20,242 nucleotides of DNA, taken from positions 1 to 20,242 of the forward strand of contig CAAGBS010000029.1 in NCBI GenBank assembly GCA_900768125.1. The letters run 5' to 3'. Source of the stretch: Oscillospiraceae bacterium (GTDB lineage: Bacteria > Bacillota > Clostridia > Oscillospirales > Ruminococcaceae). Each line of letters begins with the position of its first letter. The first letter of the stretch is position 1. The position numbers and the translations under genes were made by a program. Under the pieces are notes generated by a model. It did not search any database. It had not been told where the DNA came from and was given only the letters and a program-made list of their open reading frames with translations. Positions 7,690-13,807 of this stretch are shown piece after piece.

Positions 7690-7720
7690 AGTAGAAGACG
7701 ATGTACAAGTTGGTGATTCT

Positions 7721-8536
7721 ATGGTTATCTACATTGACGTGCTGCTGGCGGTCAACCTCTACATAAACTACTTCCTGATAAGGACAGCTGCGCTTATCCT
7801 GCGGCGAAAGTCCACCCCGGGGAGGTACCTCCTCGCTTCGGCGGCGGGGGCGGTCTGCTCGCTGATAATCCTCGTCCCGGACCTGCACCCGGCGCTCTGC
7901 CTGCTCATCAAGACCGCTGTGGGCGCGCTTATGGTGCTTGCCGCATTCGGGGTCGGGAAGAGAATCGACATGCTTATCTCGCTGCTGTGCTTCCTGCTGG
8001 TCAGCTTCGTTTTCGGCGGCGCCATGACAGTGCTGTGCGAGTTCCTGGAACCGTCCGGAGTGTATATGCACAACGGCACGCCATATTTCAATATCCCCAT
8101 CGTCGCCGCTGCCGCAGTTACTGCCGCAGTTTACGGCGGGTTCAGGCTGTTCCGCATGCTCGCCGACCGGAGGAAGCCTGCGATTCATTCGGAAGTTGTG
8201 ATAAGCCGCGGGGGCGCGTCCGTAGCGCTGGACGGGCTTGCGGACACCGGGAACTCACTTCGGGACGGCTTCTCAGGGAAGCCGGTCATCATCGCCGCGC
8301 TCGGCGGGATAGCGGGGATAGTCCCCGGCGAGGTGCTGAATTACCTCAGCGGAAGCTCCGACCGGCTGGACGGTATCCGGCTCGTCCCCTGCCGGACGGT
8401 GACTTCCGAGGGGGTGATCCCGGTGTTCCGGGCTGATATCTCCATCAACGGCAAGCCCGCTGACGCGCTGGTCGGAGTCACGAAAAACCAGATTTCCGGC
8501 GCTGACTGTATTTTCGACCCTAATATAATCTTATAA
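7721..8536 (+). CDS. spoIIGA: Sigma-E processing peptidase SpoIIGA
   Basis: SpoIIGA is the membrane-bound aspartic protease that removes the pro-sequence of sigma-E in the mother cell after a signal from the forespore. The 271-residue product (about 40 shorter than the B. subtilis protein) starts MVIYIDVLLAVNLYINYFLI, the family's typical first membrane helix. It has about five hydrophobic segments up to residue 145, then a cytoplasmic protease domain. The catalytic DTG is at 175-177 in GLADTGNSLRDGFSGKPV; the C-terminal domain contains RLVPCRTV and an NQISG-type motif typical of the family. The start is supported only by a weak GGTGAT a few bases upstream. sigE follows after 17 nt, which settles the assignment. 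Confidence 0.95.
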   Translation: MVIYIDVLLAVNLYINYFLIRTAALILRRKSTPGRYLLASAAGAVCSLIILVPDLHPALCLLIKTAVGALMVLAAFGVGKRIDMLISLLCFLLVSFVFGGAMTVLCEFLEPSGVYMHNGTPYFNIPIVAAAAVTAAVYGGFRLFRMLADRRKPAIHSEVVISRGGASVALDGLADTGNSLRDGFSGKPVIIAALGGIAGIVPGEVLNYLSGSSDRLDGIRLVPCRTVTSEGVIPVFRADISINGKPADALVGVTKNQISGADCIFDPNIIL

Positions 8537-8553
8537 AACCAGGAGGTACAATT

Positions 8554-9279
8554 ATGCTGAAATTTCTGAGAAAACTGCTGGACGAAGGACTGGGCGCGTT
8601 TCTGAAATACGCCTCAGCAGAGGACTCCGGCGTGTACTACATCAACGGCTCGGAATCGCTCCCCCCTCCCCTCACCCGCGAGGAAGAGGAAGCCGCATTC
8701 CGGCTGCTGGAGACCGATTTCGAAACCGCGCGGGAAACGCTGATAGTCCACAACCTGCGGCTGGTGGTATACATAGCGAAGAAATTCGAAAACACTGGCG
8801 TGGGGCTTGACGACTTAGTTTCAATCGGCACGATAGGGCTTATCAAGGCGGTGAATACATTCAGCGTCCACCGCAACATCAAGCTCGCGACCTACGCTTC
8901 CCGCTGCATTGAAAACGAGATACTGATGTACCTCAGGAAGACCTCCCAACGCCGCTGCGAGGTGTCCATCGACGAGCCGCTGAACGTTGACTGGGACGGC
9001 AACGAGCTGCTTCTCTCGGACGTCCTCGGCACAGACAGCGACTGCGTGAACGCCCACATCGAAGACCTGACCGAGAAAAAGCTGCTGCACGACGCAGTAG
9101 ACCACCTCGACCCGCGCGAACGCCAGATAATGGAAATGCGTTTCGGTCTGAACGGCTGCAAGGAAAGAACGCAGAAAGAAGTCGCCGATGAGATAGGGAT
9201 ATCGCAAAGCTATATCTCGCGTCTGGAAAAGCGCATAATAAAACAGCTCCGCGATGAACTTGAGCGCGTCTGCAACTAA
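8554..9279 (+). CDS. sigE: RNA polymerase sigma-E factor, mother-cell sporulation (pro-sigma-E)
   Basis: The 241-residue product is a sigma-70 family factor. Its N-terminal pro-sequence (about residues 1-28, hydrophobic and basic, MLKFLRKLLDEGLGAFLKYA) precedes VYYINGSESLPPPL, nearly the same as the processing region of B. subtilis sigma-E. Region 2 is LRLVVYIAKKFENTGVG... with DDLVSIGTIGLIKAVNTF; SIDEPLNVDWDGNELLLSDV is the sigma-E-type segment; region 4 has the HTH TQKEVADEIGISQSYISRLE. It directs early mother-cell gene expression after cleavage by SpoIIGA, encoded just upstream. The start has a perfect AGGAGGT (8541-8547) 6 nt away. This is far stronger than the spoIIGA site, so more sigma factor than protease should be made from one mRNA. 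Confidence 0.96.
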   Translation: MLKFLRKLLDEGLGAFLKYASAEDSGVYYINGSESLPPPLTREEEEAAFRLLETDFETARETLIVHNLRLVVYIAKKFENTGVGLDDLVSIGTIGLIKAVNTFSVHRNIKLATYASRCIENEILMYLRKTSQRRCEVSIDEPLNVDWDGNELLLSDVLGTDSDCVNAHIEDLTEKKLLHDAVDHLDPRERQIMEMRFGLNGCKERTQKEVADEIGISQSYISRLEKRIIKQLRDELERVCN

Positions 9280-9294
9280 CTGGCAGATTTTCAC

Positions 9295-9325
9295 AGAATA
9301 GAAAAACCACTTCCTGACAATACTA
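9295..9325 (+). promoter_or_regulatory. Candidate sigma-F/sigma-G promoter of sigG
   Basis: AGAATA (9295-9300) and AATACTA (9319-9325), 18 nt apart, match the forespore-type consensus (about TGAATA, 17-18 nt, CATACTA) at 5 of 6 and 6 of 7 positions. It lies where sigG has its own sigma-F promoter in B. subtilis. The start would be near 9332. Based on consensus and location only. Confidence 0.5.
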
Positions 9326-9359
9326 CTTGTACAAAATCAAGCAGGTCGGGAGTGGTTTT
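9303..9359 (+). promoter_or_regulatory. Hairpin enclosing the sigG ribosome binding site
   Basis: 9303-9314 pairs with 9348-9359 (12 bp, one G-U). After a 1-nt bulge the stem goes on with 9316-9318 and 9345-9347. The loop is about 26 nt. The whole Shine-Dalgarno stretch GGGAGTGG (9348-9355) is in the 3' arm, so mRNA reading through from sigE would hide it. Because the 3' arm ends in TTTT, a weak terminator for sigE is the other reading; both may hold. Confidence 0.6.
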
Positions 9360-9360
9360 A

Positions 9361-10131
9361 TTGTATTACAACAAAGTCGAGATAAGCGGGGTCAACACAT
9401 CGCAGCTGAAAGTGCTGCGGGAGAGCGAAAAAATGGAGCTTCTAAAGCGCGTGAAGCAGGGCGACATGCAGGCGCGGGAGGAGCTCATCAACGGCAACCT
9501 ACGCCTGGTGCTGAGCGTTATCCAGCGCTTTGCGGGGCGCGGCGAGGGTCCGGACGACCTGTTTCAGGTGGGGTGTATCGGGCTTATCAAGGCGATAGAC
9601 AACTTCGACATCACGCAGCCGGTCAGGTTTTCGACCTACGCAGTTCCGATGATACAGGGGGAACTGCGGCGATACCTCCGGGACAACTCTCCGGTGAGGG
9701 TCAGCCGCTCGATGAGGGACCTCGCCTACCGCGCGATGCAGGCGCGGGAAAAGCTGACCTCCGATAAGGGCAGAGAGCCTACCATCGAGGAGATAGCAAA
9801 GGAGATAGGCGCGGAGCGCGCGGACGTAGTCATAGCGCTGGAAGCAGTCAGCGAGCCTATCTCGCTTTACGAGCCGGTATTCTCGGAGTCCGGCGACACG
9901 ATCTACGTGCTCGACCAGCTGGGAGACCACAACGACGATAACAACTGGCTGGACGAAATTTCCCTGAAAGAAGCGATAAAAGCCCTGGGCGACCGCGAGA
10001 AGCATATCCTGAACCTGCGGTTTTTCCGCGGTAAGACTCAGGTGGAAGTCGCAAAGGAGATAGGGATAAGTCAGGCGCAGGTCAGCAGGCTGGAAAAGGG
10101 CGCGCTCCAGAAGATAAAGAACCGGATATGA
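9361..10131 (+). CDS. sigG: RNA polymerase sigma-G factor, late forespore
   Basis: Sigma-G directs late gene expression in the forespore. The 256-residue product follows B. subtilis sigma-G throughout: NKVEISGVNTSQL at the N-terminus, region 2 with NGNLRLVLSVIQRF and DDLFQVGCIGLIKAIDNFD, KFSTYAVPMI-like RFSTYAVPMIQGELRRYL, region 3 DNSPVRVSRSMRDLAYRA, and region 4 with the HTH TQVEVAKEIGISQAQVSRLE. Position after spoIIGA-sigE confirms it. I prefer the TTG at 9361 as start: GGGAG (9348-9352) is 8 nt before it and the N-terminus then matches the family. The in-frame GTG at 9352 lies inside that ribosome binding site. The rare start codon together with the enclosing hairpin suggests deliberately restrained translation. 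Confidence 0.95.
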   Translation: MYYNKVEISGVNTSQLKVLRESEKMELLKRVKQGDMQAREELINGNLRLVLSVIQRFAGRGEGPDDLFQVGCIGLIKAIDNFDITQPVRFSTYAVPMIQGELRRYLRDNSPVRVSRSMRDLAYRAMQAREKLTSDKGREPTIEEIAKEIGAERADVVIALEAVSEPISLYEPVFSESGDTIYVLDQLGDHNDDNNWLDEISLKEAIKALGDREKHILNLRFFRGKTQVEVAKEIGISQAQVSRLEKGALQKIKNRI

Positions 10132-10136
10132 AAAAT

Positions 10137-10163
10137 GGCGGGCTTGCGACCCGCCGTTTCTTT
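10137..10163. terminator. Bidirectional intrinsic terminator between sigG and the convergent popT gene
   Basis: GGCGGG (10137-10142) pairs with CCCGCC (10150-10155) around CTTGCGA. Ts follow on the plus strand (GTTTCTTT) and on the minus strand (ATTTTTC). It sits exactly between the sigG stop (10129-10131) and the popT stop (10162-10164). Confidence 0.88.
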
Positions 10164-11031
10164 ATTCCTTTGCAGTCCCGGAAGTATTTCCGAGCTTCTC
10201 GACCAGCACGGAGGTCAGCACGCCGAACAGCAGGCATACGAAACCGTACCCGGTCTGGAGATTGAATCCGAAGCCGGAGGGCAGTATCGCGTAGACGGAG
10301 CCTATGACCAGTCCCATTATCGCGCTGTACATCATCAGCTTGTACCTCTTGATAAGCGTGGAGATCAGCTTCGCACCCAGGATAATTCCAAGCAGAACGC
10401 CCACAGCCACCGGGATTATAACGTAGAAATTCAGCGCCTTAATCTGAATCGCTCCTATGACTGTCTGGTAAACTCCAAGAAGCATCATGACGAACGAGCC
10501 GCTCAGTCCCGGGATTATCATTGCTACCGCCGCGATAAACGCGCAGATAAGCAGCTTCAGGGTCATGAACGCGCTGAATCCGGTCACGGACTCGGCGGCT
10601 GGTATCAGCTGGTTTGCTTCCATGTAATTGCTGAGCATGGTAAGCCCGATAACTAACGCCATCGCAATGACGAACGGCACGGCGCAGAGCGGTCTGACGC
10701 GCTTCTCGGAAGTCCCCATGCGGTATATCATCGGAACGCTGCCGAGGATAAGCCCGATGAAATACATGTTGGTCTGCACGCCGAAGCTGTCAAACAGGTA
10801 CTTTATCAGCGATGCGAAGCCGAGTATCCCGACTCCCGCTCCAAGTCCGAAAAACAGCAGGAAAACTATGTTCCTGATTATCGCCTTAACGCCTGAGATG
10901 GCTTCGGTAAGCTGGTCGTAAATTCCGAAAACGACAAGCATGGTGCCGCCGGAAACTCCGGGGATAACGTTCGCAATACCGAACACGACTCCGCAGAGTA
11001 CCAGCTTTAAGTAATACAGTACCTTCTTCAT
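10162..11031 (-). CDS. popT: DUF368 membrane protein, putative polyprenyl-phosphate transporter PopT
   Basis: The 289-residue polytopic protein belongs to DUF368. The family's repeated motif is seen twice: PGVSGGTMLVVFGIY (24-38) and PGLSGSFVMMLLGVY (174-188), marking two inverted structural halves. Members of DUF368 (PopT) have been identified as transporters that return undecaprenyl phosphate across the membrane for reuse in peptidoglycan and teichoic-acid synthesis; that role here is inferred from family. GGAG (11040-11037) lies 5 nt before the ATG. The upstream P-type ATPase homologue stops only 9 nt before this start, and the ribosome binding site falls in that gap, so the two are co-transcribed and probably translated together. 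No unusual residues are seen in the two core motifs. Confidence 0.9.
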   Translation of the reverse strand: MKKVLYYLKLVLCGVVFGIANVIPGVSGGTMLVVFGIYDQLTEAISGVKAIIRNIVFLLFFGLGAGVGILGFASLIKYLFDSFGVQTNMYFIGLILGSVPMIYRMGTSEKRVRPLCAVPFVIAMALVIGLTMLSNYMEANQLIPAAESVTGFSAFMTLKLLICAFIAAVAMIIPGLSGSFVMMLLGVYQTVIGAIQIKALNFYVIIPVAVGVLLGIILGAKLISTLIKRYKLMMYSAIMGLVIGSVYAILPSGFGFNLQTGYGFVCLLFGVLTSVLVEKLGNTSGTAKE

Positions 11032-11040
11032 TCTTTCTCC

Positions 11041-13503
11041 TTACTCAAACTTTACTATCGAGCGGACGACAACATACGCAAGCGGGGGGATTATTCCGGT
11101 GACTATCGAAATGAAAGTCGCGAGAATGTCTATTCCGGTCATTCCGAAAATGGAATTTACGCCCGGGATAAACACGAGCAGCAGCGCAGTCACCGCCGGC
11201 GCAAGCACGCCGATGAGCGCGGGTTTTCCCGCCGCGGCTATCCCGATGAACGGATTCCCGGAGGTCATGTTGATGAACGTGAAAAGCGAGGTGCAGAATC
11301 CGAACGAGATGAGCGCGCAGCTTCTTGCGAAATCAACGTTCACGCCGTTGTACATGAACATGTAGGAAGCGATGGACACCGCGCCGCACAGCGCTCCGAC
11401 TATCGCGGCGAGCGCAATATAGCGGTAATTTATCCGGCGGTTGGTGATGAAGTCGGAGGGCGGCATGTAGTTTTTCATGTCAGAGTGGTTATTCAGGTCG
11501 GCAAGCGCGGCGGCGGGCAGCACGAACATAGTCAGCACCGCGATTATCGCCGGGTTCAGCATCAGCTGCGCGTCCCCGAAAAGATTCAACATATTCAGCA
11601 GCACAAGCGCGAGATATCCGGAGATCATCACCGCGCTGGCGCGCTTGATATTCCGGTGCACCTGGCGCGCGGAAGCTATCATGCCCGCTATCGCCGAGAA
11701 ATTATCATCGTTCATGATGACGTCGGCGGCTTCGTAAGCGCTTCCCGTGGTGCTTTCGGATATCGTTATGCCGATATCCGCGCGGTCCATTGCTTCAGCG
11801 TCCTCGGCGCGGGTGCCGGTCATGGCGACTATATCGCCGTTCTTTCGCATCTCCTCGATGACGTAAAGTTTCTGCTCAGGCGTTACGCGGGCGTAAATGT
11901 CCGCGTCCAGCGGAAGCTCCGTGCCGTACTTTACGGACTCCGAAATGCTCTTTCCGGTGACGACTTTCCCGGCGAGACCTATCTTCTTTCCGGTCGCGGC
12001 GGCAGATTCGGCGTTGTCCTCGGTGAACATCACCACGCGGACTCCGGCGCGCTGGCAGGTCCTCACCGCATTCGGGACGGAATCGCGCAGCGGCGATGAA
12101 AAAGCCACGAATCCCACGAAAGTATAGGCAAACCCGGCGGTCTCGTCGCAGTCGCGCTCCTCGGCGTCCGCACACGCGACAGCCAGCACCTGCCAGCCGT
12201 GGGAGTAGTACTCCTTCTTGACTTTCTGGGCGGTGAAAAGCTCCTCGCCGCGGAATTTGCAAAGCGGGAGTATCTGCTCGGGTGTGCCCTTTATGCAGTA
12301 CATTCTCGAACCGCCTACTTCCCACAGTGCGCCGCTCATAAATTCGTTGGTATCGGGAATGCGCTCGATGAATTTATTCTTGTCGTAAATGCTGCTGATG
12401 TGCTCATCATAGAAAGCGGCGCGTACCATCAGCGCACGCTCGGCGTCGTCGGTGGTGTCCGGGTCGCAGGCGAGCGCGGCTACCTTGTAAAGCAGTTCCT
12501 CGCTGGGGGTGAATATCTTCGCGACCTCCAGGCGGCTCTTGGAAATTACGCCCTCTTTCTCAACGCACAGCACCGACATGGAGTTCAGCTTCTCGATATC
12601 GGACAGCGACTTCACCAGCGCGCTCTTGCCCGACATTTCGGAGGCGCAGCGGGTGTAGTAAATTCTGATTATCGTGTCGATGCCGGCGGGCAGGAAGCAC
12701 AGGCCCAGCGTGATACCGCGCATCGCAGACTCGAAGACCTCGTTGCCGTTGAGCATCCATGCGACCATGGATATCAGCGCGAGCACAGCCGCAGTCGCAG
12801 AGCACAGCGGGAGCAGCTTCTGCATTATGCGCTCCATCGTGGTGTAGTAGCGGTGCTTCGGCTCGACCTCGCCAATTTTATGATAGTATTTGGTGTCAAC
12901 TCCCGTGGCGCTGACCTTGCATATCGCAACTCCTGTAAGTATCTTCGTGCCGCTGTAAACGAAAGTCGGCTTCAATTCGGATTTGGAAATCCCCCCCGCG
13001 TACTTTGCGGCGGGCTTGTTGGAGCCGGTGAACACGCTCTCGTCAACGGTGAGGTCGCGGCACTCGCGGATAAGCGCGTCTGCAGGGACGCACTCCCCCG
13101 CCTGCACTACTATCAGGTCCTCCGGGACGATATTTTCCTTTTCGACAAGCTCCAGTTTCCCCTGCCGTATCACGCGGAATTTGACTACGGTGGATTCCCT
13201 GAAATCCTCCAGCCGCTCGTCCGCGCGCCTGCCGATGTAAACATTCGCGATACACCAGGCGATATCCAGCAGGATTATCACGATGCCGGTGAGTATCCCG
13301 GTACTGAAAAAACTCAGCACTCCGGCAATGAACATAAGAAGCACCGACGGCGAAAGTATGACCTTTGCGGGACTGAAACGCTCCCTGGGTGCGTCCTTTT
13401 TGGTGTATATATTATGTCCGTACAGCTCGGTATTCTTTTCTACGTCCTTGTCTGTCAGACCGAAATAATCTTCCTTGAAATTAAAAAACTGCGCCATCTG
13501 CAC
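11041..13503 (-). CDS. P-type ATPase homologue lacking catalytic residues (predicted pseudo-ATPase)
   Basis: The 820-residue product has the full layout of a P2-type cation ATPase: N-terminal cation-ATPase domain (GLTDKDVEKNTELYGHN, 15-31), M1-M2, actuator domain, M3-M4, P and N domains, and M5-M10. The catalytic motifs are changed. DKTGTLT is EKEGVIS (315-321, aspartate to glutamate), TGES is TGSN (159-162), PEGLP is PAGID (272-276), DPPR is SPLR (470-473), TGD is TED (494-496), and GDGxNDAPA is GTRAEDAEA (563-571). The N-domain KGTPE (405-409), Thr494, Lys545 and Asp568 remain. The standard aspartyl-phosphate cycle looks impossible, yet there is no stop or frameshift in 2.4 kb. ATP may still bind. 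A sensory, scaffolding or regulatory role, perhaps with PopT encoded 9 nt downstream, is inference. The start follows AAGGA by 9 nt. Confidence 0.88.
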   Translation of the reverse strand: MQMAQFFNFKEDYFGLTDKDVEKNTELYGHNIYTKKDAPRERFSPAKVILSPSVLLMFIAGVLSFFSTGILTGIVIILLDIAWCIANVYIGRRADERLEDFRESTVVKFRVIRQGKLELVEKENIVPEDLIVVQAGECVPADALIRECRDLTVDESVFTGSNKPAAKYAGGISKSELKPTFVYSGTKILTGVAICKVSATGVDTKYYHKIGEVEPKHRYYTTMERIMQKLLPLCSATAAVLALISMVAWMLNGNEVFESAMRGITLGLCFLPAGIDTIIRIYYTRCASEMSGKSALVKSLSDIEKLNSMSVLCVEKEGVISKSRLEVAKIFTPSEELLYKVAALACDPDTTDDAERALMVRAAFYDEHISSIYDKNKFIERIPDTNEFMSGALWEVGGSRMYCIKGTPEQILPLCKFRGEELFTAQKVKKEYYSHGWQVLAVACADAEERDCDETAGFAYTFVGFVAFSSPLRDSVPNAVRTCQRAGVRVVMFTEDNAESAAATGKKIGLAGKVVTGKSISESVKYGTELPLDADIYARVTPEQKLYVIEEMRKNGDIVAMTGTRAEDAEAMDRADIGITISESTTGSAYEAADVIMNDDNFSAIAGMIASARQVHRNIKRASAVMISGYLALVLLNMLNLFGDAQLMLNPAIIAVLTMFVLPAAALADLNNHSDMKNYMPPSDFITNRRINYRYIALAAIVGALCGAVSIASYMFMYNGVNVDFARSCALISFGFCTSLFTFINMTSGNPFIGIAAAGKPALIGVLAPAVTALLLVFIPGVNSIFGMTGIDILATFISIVTGIIPPLAYVVVRSIVKFE

Positions 13504-13640
13504 ACGTCCTTAAAAAATATTCGTTGTATAAAAAGCAGGCGACTTTACCCGCAACTATACATTATCTATTTTCGCACATTTTAACAAAAAAATCAAGTAC
13601 TTTTTAAAGATTTAAGAAACTTTTTCACAATTGTTAGCTT
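13504..13640 (-). promoter_or_regulatory. Upstream region of the pseudo-ATPase/popT operon, promoter not resolved
   Basis: This AT-rich stretch must hold the promoter of the minus-strand operon. Candidates on that strand are TTGATT followed after 17 nt by GAAAAT, and TTGTTA with GATAAT at 15 nt; neither is convincing. AAGGA, 9 nt before the ATG, is the ribosome binding site. No ORF or known RNA was seen here. Confidence 0.3.
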
Positions 13641-13676
13641 ACAACAAGAAACCGAGGAATGGTGAGATTCCCCGGT
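13641..13676 (-). terminator. Intrinsic terminator of the ABC exporter operon
   Basis: On the minus strand ACCGGGGAAT (13676-13667) pairs with ATTCCTCGGT (13660-13651), with one G-U pair and a 6-nt loop, followed by TTCTTGTTGT. The G-U pair exists only on this strand, which supports the orientation. Confidence 0.75.
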
Positions 13677-13684
13677 CGTTTTCT

Positions 13685-13801
13685 ATAAACACTTCTTTCC
13701 AGACTTGCGAGAAAGGTGCAGATGCTAGGAAACGTCATTTCGGCTAGGCTTTGTGCCTGCCGAAATGACGTTGACGACGCAGATGTGCCTTTATCGCAAG
13801 T
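13685..13801 (-). repeat. Long nested hairpin element after the ABC exporter genes
   Basis: Outer arms 13703-13710 and 13794-13801 (ACTTGCGA/TCGCAAGT) pair perfectly and go on through AAAGG/CCTTT after one mismatch. Inner arms 13731-13744 and 13759-13772 are a perfect 14-bp repeat, capped by AGGC/GCCT. On the minus strand it begins 6 nt after the exporter stop codon and ends in the tail GGAAAGAAGTGTTTAT (13700-13685). That tail recurs after the flavodoxin-like gene (20221-20236, 14 of 16 the same). It is a dispersed intergenic repeat or a structured 3' UTR. Confidence 0.7.
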
Positions 13802-13807
13802 CCCGCG

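Noticed and set aside
9303..9363. The sigE-sigG hairpin as a simple intrinsic terminator
   Set aside because: Its T run is only four bases and lies inside the stem, and the 3' arm coincides with the sigG ribosome binding site. A translational role explains more, though partial termination is not excluded.
11041..13503. Functional calcium or other cation pump
   Set aside because: The phosphorylated Asp, the TGES Glu and the PEGLP Glu needed for the transport cycle are all missing. Overall fold similarity alone does not support a pump.
11041..13503. P-type ATPase pseudogene in decay
   Set aside because: The frame is intact over 820 codons, the ribosome binding site and downstream coupling are kept, and the changes are concentrated in catalytic motifs rather than spread as stops or frameshifts.
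12199..13584. Long plus-strand open frame of 461 codons antisense to the P-type ATPase homologue
   Set aside because: Its translation is rich in Arg, His and Ala with no domain pattern. The minus-strand frame has clear P-type ATPase architecture, so this is an antisense shadow of GC-rich coding sequence.
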